Assembly: GCA_016938815.1 (NCBI GenBank)
Contig: JAFGTX010000267.1
Coordinates: forward strand, 1 to 33,318
DNA from: Clostridia bacterium
GTDB lineage: Bacteria > Bacillota > Clostridia > Peptostreptococcales > Acidaminobacteraceae
Direction of reading: 5' to 3'
DNA length: 33,318 bases
The translations under genes were made by a program, and so were the position numbers. The notes under the pieces are model-generated. The model made no database searches. It saw only the letters and a list, made by a program, of their open reading frames with translations, and was not told the DNA's origin. Positions 27,114 through 33,318 of the stretch are shown in pieces (the first letter of the stretch is position 1; the number at the start of each line of letters is the position of its first letter).

Positions 27114-28277
27114 TTAAAATGTTTCTAGTATTTGATTGAAGGTATCAATGAAAACATCCATCTCCTTGTACTCGATGGTTAGTGGTGGTACGATACGGAT
27201 GACATTGCTGCCAGCACTGATCAGAAGCACCTTGTTCTTATAAGCTTCTTGAATGACCTCTTTGACTGGCACTTTCATTTCGATACCGAGCATAAGACCT
27301 TCCCCTCTAACCTCCGTGATAAACTGGGGGTACTTCTTTTCTATTTTGAAAAGCGCTTCTTTTAAATAGGCGGATTTCTCATTTACGGTTTCAAGAAAAT
27401 CTGGAGAACCGGTAATATCGATGACGGTTTTAGACACGGCACAAACAAATGGATTACCACCAAAGGTACTGCCATGGTCTCCTTTGATCAACACGTTAGC
27501 TTTCTCGTTGACGATGAAAGCGCCGATTGGAACGCCGCCGCCAAGGCCTTTTGCCATACAAATGATATCCGGTTCTACGCCGTATTTCTCATAAGCGAAG
27601 AATGTGCCTAATCGGCCTGCACCACACTGTATTTCATCGAAAATCAGTAAACTGTCATTTTCTTCGCAGAGCATCTTCAAGCCTTCCAAGAACGCCGTTG
27701 TAGCGACTTGTATGCCACCCTCTCCTTGAACAGGCTCTACGATGATGGCACAAACGTCCTCGTCCATATTGGCTTTGACATCCTCCAGATCGTTGAAATG
27801 ACAGATCTTTACTTTCTTCAACAATGAACCAAAAGGCTGCTGATATTTTTCCTGTGCTGTAATGCTGAGAGCACCAATGGTACGTCCATGGAAGGAGTTA
27901 TTGAAACAGATGATTTTTTCCTTCTCAGCCTTCTTCGAAGTACCATATTTGATCGCAGTCTTAATTGCTCCTTCTACGGCTTCTGAACCGCTGTTACAGA
28001 AAAAGACGCCTTGATGGTTAGAGAGCTCAACCAGTTTCTTGGCCAATTCTCCCTGTTCTTTGGTCCAAAAGATGTTGGATACGTGAATCATCTTTTCAGC
28101 CTGTGCTTGAATGCTCTTTACAACGGCGGGATGGCTATGTCCTAAGCTATTGACTGCTACACCTGCAACCAAATCAAGGTAGGTATTACCATTGACATCC
28201 GTCAACCAGCATCCGTTACCGCTTTCTGCGATAAAATCCATTCTGTTATAAGTGTTTATGAGGTAGTCATTATACAT
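27114..28277 (-). CDS. argD: Acetylornithine aminotransferase
   Basis: Class III aminotransferase: DVNGNTYLDLVAGVAVNSLGHSHP, LIFDEIQCGAGRLGTFFAYE, GLGGGVPIGAF; next to argB. Confidence 0.94.
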   Translation of the reverse strand: MYNDYLINTYNRMDFIAESGNGCWLTDVNGNTYLDLVAGVAVNSLGHSHPAVVKSIQAQAEKMIHVSNIFWTKEQGELAKKLVELSNHQGVFFCNSGSEAVEGAIKTAIKYGTSKKAEKEKIICFNNSFHGRTIGALSITAQEKYQQPFGSLLKKVKICHFNDLEDVKANMDEDVCAIIVEPVQGEGGIQVATTAFLEGLKMLCEENDSLLIFDEIQCGAGRLGTFFAYEKYGVEPDIICMAKGLGGGVPIGAFIVNEKANVLIKGDHGSTFGGNPFVCAVSKTVIDITGSPDFLETVNEKSAYLKEALFKIEKKYPQFITEVRGEGLMLGIEMKVPVKEVIQEAYKNKVLLISAGSNVIRIVPPLTIEYKEMDVFIDTFNQILETF

Positions 28278-28297
28278 TGTTCTTCTCCTTTATCGTT

Positions 28298-29128
28298 TTA
28301 TTGGGTAACGGTCGTACCGAAATCTTTTACTGAAAACAGTTCGTAAAGCAAGCTGTTCTTTGTCATGCCGTTAATGATGTGTGCCGATTTTGCGCCTTCT
28401 TCGAGCGACGTGATGCAACTGTTCAGCTTTGGAATCATACCATCTGTGATGATGCCTGAATCGATCATCGCTTTGGCTTCCTGCTGCGTCAATTCAGGAA
28501 TGAAGCTAGAAGCGTCACTAAACTCTTTATAGAGACCGTCGACATCCGTCATGAGGATGAGTTTTTCAGCCTTTAAGGCTCCGCACAGTTTCCCCGCCAC
28601 ATCATCCGCATTAAGATTGTAAGTTGTGCCCTCTGCATCATAACCAATCGGTGCAACCACAGGTATATACTCATTTGAAAGCAATAAATCGATATAGTGG
28701 GTATCGACGGCTTCTATTTCACCGACATTGCCGATATCCAAGAACTGATCACCTTTTTTGATCAATTTTTTTTTGGCTTTGATGCATGCGCCGTCTTTTC
28801 CAGTTAAACCAACCGCTTTAAGACCTTGCTGGTTGAAATTCATCGTCAAGTCCTTATTGATGCTGCCACCGAGGAGCATTTCCACTTCTTTCATGGCCTC
28901 TTTTGTCGTGACTCTATAGCCCTCTTTGAATTCAGTAGGAATCTGCATGGCGTCAAGACGCTTGGTGATGAACTGGCCACCGCCGTGGACGATGACGATT
29001 TTAACACCTAAATCCTTCATAAAGAGGACATTATCAATAAAACAGGCTTTTTCATGGTCGGTGTGCATAATAGAGCCACCGAATTTAATAACGTATATTT
29101 TGTCTTTGAATAGTTCCTTGGGTATCAT
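28298..29128 (-). CDS. argB: Acetylglutamate kinase
   Basis: VIKFGGSIM, IVHGGGQFITKRLDAMQIPTEFKEGYRVT, NLNADDVAGKLCGALKAEKLILMTDVDGL. Confidence 0.94.
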   Translation of the reverse strand: MIPKELFKDKIYVIKFGGSIMHTDHEKACFIDNVLFMKDLGVKIVIVHGGGQFITKRLDAMQIPTEFKEGYRVTTKEAMKEVEMLLGGSINKDLTMNFNQQGLKAVGLTGKDGACIKAKKKLIKKGDQFLDIGNVGEIEAVDTHYIDLLLSNEYIPVVAPIGYDAEGTTYNLNADDVAGKLCGALKAEKLILMTDVDGLYKEFSDASSFIPELTQQEAKAMIDSGIITDGMIPKLNSCITSLEEGAKSAHIINGMTKNSLLYELFSVKDFGTTVTQ

Positions 29129-29142
29129 GGCTTCCTCCTCCT

Positions 29143-29589
29143 TTAAATTGCAATCACGTTGTCTTTTAGAATGATAGAACGTGGTAGAAATCCGTGTTTT
29201 TCGTAAAATGAAATCACTTGGTTACCATAAGCCACACTCACTTTGATGGATTCCGGTTTGAAACGCTTAATCCATTCTCGTGAAAGTGTCATCAGTCTGT
29301 CACCAATTTCTAGGCCACGATAGCTTTCGTCTACAAACAGTGATTCAATTTCCCCCTGCTTCTTGTCCATAGAAGCAATGATATAGCCAATCATCGTTTC
29401 GCCTTCATAAGCGAGGATAATCTGAACGTATTCTTTTTTTGAAATTATTTCTTTTCGAGTGCCATAGGTATCTTTTTCAAAATCCTCTGAGAAATATTCA
29501 GAGACCGTTTTATGATACGCGCTTAGCTTGTTCCAAAGCGGCTTCACGGCATCGATTTCGTCAAAACCGACTTTTTTATATAAAATCAT
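29143..29589 (-). CDS. GNAT family N-acetyltransferase inside the arginine operon
   Basis: ESLFVDESYRGLEIGDRLMTLSREWIKRF and VSVAYGNQVISFYEKHGFLPRSIIL; located between argC and argB. Confidence 0.88.
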   Translation of the reverse strand: MILYKKVGFDEIDAVKPLWNKLSAYHKTVSEYFSEDFEKDTYGTRKEIISKKEYVQIILAYEGETMIGYIIASMDKKQGEIESLFVDESYRGLEIGDRLMTLSREWIKRFKPESIKVSVAYGNQVISFYEKHGFLPRSIILKDNVIAI

Positions 29590-29610
29590 ATTTAATCCCC
29601 CTAGATTATT

Positions 29611-30645
29611 TTATAGGTAATAATTATTGGCCGTCAGCCCCATGGTTTCCGGGTAGCCCATCATAAGATTCATATTTTGAACCGCCTGACCGGCAGCGCC
29701 TTTGATTAAGTTGTCGATTGCTGTAATGACAATCAACTTGCCCGTACGCACGTCGTATTTGATTGAAATATCACAATAGTTGGTACGACTGACCTTCTTG
29801 GTCTCTGGTAACCCTTCTGTTACCCTTACAAAAGGTGCTTCCTTGTAAAAATTTTGATATAGTGATAAGACTGCTTCCGGATTGATGGCTTCTGTCACTT
29901 GACAATAGATGGTTGCCAGAATCCCCCTATGCATCGGCACGAGGTGAGGAGTAAAAGTCAAAACGATGGCTTCCCCGGCCTGCTCGCTGAGCACTTCTTC
30001 TATTTCCGGCGTATGGCGGTGTGCTGCCACACTGTAGGCTTTAAAGTTCTCGTTGTTTTCGCAATAGCTGTTGGCAAGAGTCGCTTTTCTGCCAGCGCCA
30101 GTGATGCCTGATTTTGCATCGATAATGATGCTTTTCTTATTTATAAATGGTGCGTCGATAATCGGCAATAGACCAAGGATACTGGCTGTCGGATAACAGC
30201 CCGGATTGGCGACGATTTTTGCTTTAGCGATGGACGATTTGTTGATTTCAGGTAAGCCATAGACCACTTGTTTCAAGAAGTCCCCGTCTTGATGCTCTAT
30301 GTCGTACCATGTCTTTACCGTTTCCACATTGTTCATCCTAAAATCACCACCAAAATCGATGATTTTAACCCCTGTATCCTTTAACTGGTTCACAATTTCT
30401 GTAGATTTACCGTGAGGCAAGGCCAGAAATAAAACATCCAGATTGGGAGCCTTCTCTAGAGCTTCTTCCAACCCTATGCAGACCATATCCACATCCTTTT
30501 CAAAATAGCCATAAACCTTTGAAAACTCAGTGCCCTCAAATGAGTGTGAACACAAATATTCTATTTCAACTTCGGGATGGTTGTTGAGTAGCCCTACCAA
30601 CTGTTGTCCGGCATATCCCGTTGCGCCGATTACCCCTGCTTTCAT
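29611..30645 (-). CDS. argC: N-acetyl-gamma-glutamyl-phosphate reductase
   Basis: VIGATGYAGQQLVGLLNNHPEVEI, active-site ANPGCYPTASILGLLP. Confidence 0.95.
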   Translation of the reverse strand: MKAGVIGATGYAGQQLVGLLNNHPEVEIEYLCSHSFEGTEFSKVYGYFEKDVDMVCIGLEEALEKAPNLDVLFLALPHGKSTEIVNQLKDTGVKIIDFGGDFRMNNVETVKTWYDIEHQDGDFLKQVVYGLPEINKSSIAKAKIVANPGCYPTASILGLLPIIDAPFINKKSIIIDAKSGITGAGRKATLANSYCENNENFKAYSVAAHRHTPEIEEVLSEQAGEAIVLTFTPHLVPMHRGILATIYCQVTEAINPEAVLSLYQNFYKEAPFVRVTEGLPETKKVSRTNYCDISIKYDVRTGKLIVITAIDNLIKGAAGQAVQNMNLMMGYPETMGLTANNYYL

Positions 30646-30672
30646 AACTGATTCCTGCCCTTCTGCTTGGAT

Positions 30673-33318
30673 TTATTCTAAGTTACATAGATTGTATATA
30701 TTCAAATCATCTATTGTGAAATGACTGTTCATGGTTTCCACAAAGGCCTTAAATGTATCAAAAGATGTGAAGCAAGTCACTTTCTTTTCAGTGGCTAGTC
30801 TTCTTAATTTAAAACCCTGTGTTGCATGGTTGTTACCTTTACTGGGTACGTTGACTACCAGCTTGAAGTCGCCTGTTTTCATGAGTGCGAGTAATGACTG
30901 ATGATCGACGCAGTTGATGCTGTCTGCCGATAGGCCGTCCTCAATGCATGCGGCGTAAGTGCCTGGTGTCATGTAGACTTCATAACCCAGGGTAACCATA
31001 CTCTTGATGTAGGCTTTGCCGTCTTCCTTATGCTGATCCGAGAGACTGACAATGGCTTTTCCTTGTTCCGGCATAGCGCCTGTCGTTGCAATAAAACCTT
31101 TTAAGAGTGCCTTACTCAAATTTTCCTCTATGGCTAGAATTTCACCAGTGGATTTCATTTCAGGCCCTAATGCTATTTCAGCATTCTTGATCTTCTCCAT
31201 GGAAAACACGGGGTGCTTCACCGCACAGAGCGTCTTTTCCTGTGCTAATCCTGTACCGCATCCAATGCTGTCCAATGATTGTCCCAGAAGCACCTTGGTA
31301 GCGATCTTGATCATCGGAATCCCTGTCACCTTGGAGATGAAAGGTACGGTTCTCGATGATCTTGGATTAACCTCAATCACATAAATCGAATCCTTTGAAA
31401 CGATAAATTGGATGTTGAAGAGGCCTTTGATACCGAGAGCTTTGGCAATCTTTTTCGTACTTTCTGTCAGGGATTCTTTGATGTCCGCTTTCAGAGAATA
31501 CGCCGGATAGACGGAGATGGAATCCCCAGAGTGGACACCTGCACGTTCCAAATGCTCCATAATACCGGGAATCAGAATATCTTCGCCATCGCTGATGGCA
31601 TCTACTTCTACTTCCTGTCCTAAAATATATTGATCGATGAGAACTGGATTTTTCTTATCGAGTGAAAAAGCCGCTTTCAAATAATTCTCAAGGGTCATGT
31701 CGTCGTAAACAATCTCCATACCGAAACCGCCGATGACATAACTTGGTCTTACCAGAACAGGATAACCGATGGCTTTCGCTGTTTTGATCCCCTCTTCGAT
31801 GGTCTTAACCCCTTTTCCGGCCGGTTGTAGAATTTGGTTGGCTTGCATCAATTGATTGAAAATCTCGCGATCTTCCGAATCGTTGATTTGTTTATGGGTT
31901 ACACCTAAAATCGGTACATTGAGTGCATCTAGGTCTTCTGCCAGCTTAATGGCTGTTTGACCGCCGAATTGTAGAATAACGCCGATTGGTTTTTCCTTTT
32001 GAACGATGTGCATCACGTCTTCTGTTGTAATTGGTTCGAAGTATAATTTATCGGAAATATCAAAGTCCGTACTGACGGTTTCTGGATTATTGTTGACGAT
32101 GATGGCCTCATAACCTTCTTCTTTGAGAGCCAGAACACAGTGGACCGAACAGTAGTCGAATTCTACGCCTTGACCGATTCTAATAGGACCGGAACCGATG
32201 ACAATGACTTTCTTCTTATCGGAAACCGCCACTTCGTCGATGGTGTCGTAGGTGGAATAGTAGTAAGGTGACATGGCGTCAAATTCGCCGCCACAGGTAT
32301 CCACCATTTTGTAAGTTGGCAGAATGCCATGTTTTATTCTGTATTCGAAAATCTTTTTAGCGTTGGTGTTGAGCATCAGTGCCGCCATAGTCTGATCGGA
32401 GAAGCCTTTCTTCTTCAATAGCTTGATATCTTTGATATTGATGAATTCAAGCAGTCTGTCCTTGATTAACTTTTCCATTGCAACGATTTGCTGTATCTTT
32501 TCAAGGAAGAAGAGGTCGATGCCCGTCATACTGTTGATTTTCAAGATGTTGACTTCTCTTCTAATCAATTCGGCAACGAAGAAAATTCTGTTGTGGTCGC
32601 CAGTTGTCATACTGGCTAAAAGTTCCTGTAGTTGCATTTTCTTGGCTTTATCATAAAGTAGGCCATTATAGCCTTCTTCCAGAGATCTGACCGCCTTTAG
32701 AAGTGCTGATTCAAAGCTGTTCCCAATGGCCATGACTTCACCGGTTGCCATCATAGTCGTTCCGAGGGTATGATTGGCTGTTTTGAACTTATCAAATGGC
32801 CACTTTGGAATTTTTACGACACAGTAATCAAGGGTGGGTTCGAAACAAGCTTTGGTTTTACCGGTAATCTCGTTGTCTATTTCATCTAGACCATAACCAA
32901 GGGCGATTTTAGTAGCAACCTTAGCGATAGGATAACCTGTCGCCTTTGATGCCAGGGACGAAGATCGCGATACCCTTGGATTCACCTCGATGATGAAATA
33001 GTTAAAGGAGTTGGGGTCAAGAGCAAGCTGCACGTTGCAGCCACCTTTGATGTTAAGCTTGGTTACAATATCAACTGAAGCCTTTCTCAACATTTGATAC
33101 TCTTTATCACTAAGAGTTTGAGAAGGTGCAACGACGATGCTGTCACCGGTATGGACACCAACCGGATCGATGTTCTCCATGTTGCATACGGCGATGACAT
33201 TGCCTTTACCGTCTCTCATCATTTCATATTCAATCTCTTTCCAACCCTTAATCGATTTTTCAATCAGAACTTGGTTGGCCATGGAAAACTGTATCCCGCT
33301 GGCTGCAATTTCGGCCAC
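30673..33318 (-). CDS. carB: Carbamoyl-phosphate synthase large subunit, N-terminus outside the window
   Basis: IEVNPRVSRSSSLASKATGYPIAKVATKIALGYGLDEI; KKVIVIGSGPIRIGQGVEFDYCSVHC; IEVNPRSSRTVPFISKVTGIPMIKIA; MGS-like C-terminal domain. Frame open to the window edge. Confidence 0.97.
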   Translation of the reverse strand: MAEIAASGIQFSMANQVLIEKSIKGWKEIEYEMMRDGKGNVIAVCNMENIDPVGVHTGDSIVVAPSQTLSDKEYQMLRKASVDIVTKLNIKGGCNVQLALDPNSFNYFIIEVNPRVSRSSSLASKATGYPIAKVATKIALGYGLDEIDNEITGKTKACFEPTLDYCVVKIPKWPFDKFKTANHTLGTTMMATGEVMAIGNSFESALLKAVRSLEEGYNGLLYDKAKKMQLQELLASMTTGDHNRIFFVAELIRREVNILKINSMTGIDLFFLEKIQQIVAMEKLIKDRLLEFINIKDIKLLKKKGFSDQTMAALMLNTNAKKIFEYRIKHGILPTYKMVDTCGGEFDAMSPYYYSTYDTIDEVAVSDKKKVIVIGSGPIRIGQGVEFDYCSVHCVLALKEEGYEAIIVNNNPETVSTDFDISDKLYFEPITTEDVMHIVQKEKPIGVILQFGGQTAIKLAEDLDALNVPILGVTHKQINDSEDREIFNQLMQANQILQPAGKGVKTIEEGIKTAKAIGYPVLVRPSYVIGGFGMEIVYDDMTLENYLKAAFSLDKKNPVLIDQYILGQEVEVDAISDGEDILIPGIMEHLERAGVHSGDSISVYPAYSLKADIKESLTESTKKIAKALGIKGLFNIQFIVSKDSIYVIEVNPRSSRTVPFISKVTGIPMIKIATKVLLGQSLDSIGCGTGLAQEKTLCAVKHPVFSMEKIKNAEIALGPEMKSTGEILAIEENLSKALLKGFIATTGAMPEQGKAIVSLSDQHKEDGKAYIKSMVTLGYEVYMTPGTYAACIEDGLSADSINCVDHQSLLALMKTGDFKLVVNVPSKGNNHATQGFKLRRLATEKKVTCFTSFDTFKAFVETMNSHFTIDDLNIYNLCNLE

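Noticed and set aside
1-33318. Search for CRISPR arrays, IS elements, prophage, tRNA/rRNA genes and integration-site repeats
   Set aside because: No regularly spaced repeats, transposase or integrase-like ORFs, or tRNA-like clover-leaf sequences were noticed; all supported genes are co-oriented housekeeping or metabolic genes.

Overview
The window looks like a chromosomal segment from an anaerobic, Clostridia-like Firmicute. Every gene I can support is on the minus strand, so transcription runs from high to low coordinates. From high to low coordinate it contains: an arginine operon (carB partial, argC, a GNAT acetyltransferase, argB, argD); a 2-oxoacid:ferredoxin oxidoreductase operon (korD, korA, korB, korC) followed by an RpiR-type regulator; a five-gene cluster of a YjiM/HgdB-like double-cubane-cluster protein, a DUF3798-type lipoprotein, a two-domain ABC ATPase and two BPD_transp_2-type permeases; a coiled-coil membrane protein and a GNAT protein; cmk, plsC, ispH and an rpsA-like S1 gene; a lone cheR; two EamA/DMT transporters; miaB; mutS, mutL, miaA, hfq; a YnbB-like PLP enzyme; and the N-terminal part of an SLH-domain protein that runs off the window. 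Nine intrinsic-terminator hairpins are visible. The best candidate for an under-described system is the double-cubane protein plus DUF3798 ABC importer cluster at about 17.1-23.2 kb, next to a ferredoxin-reducing operon. I saw no CRISPR array, tRNA, rRNA, transposase, phage or integrase gene.
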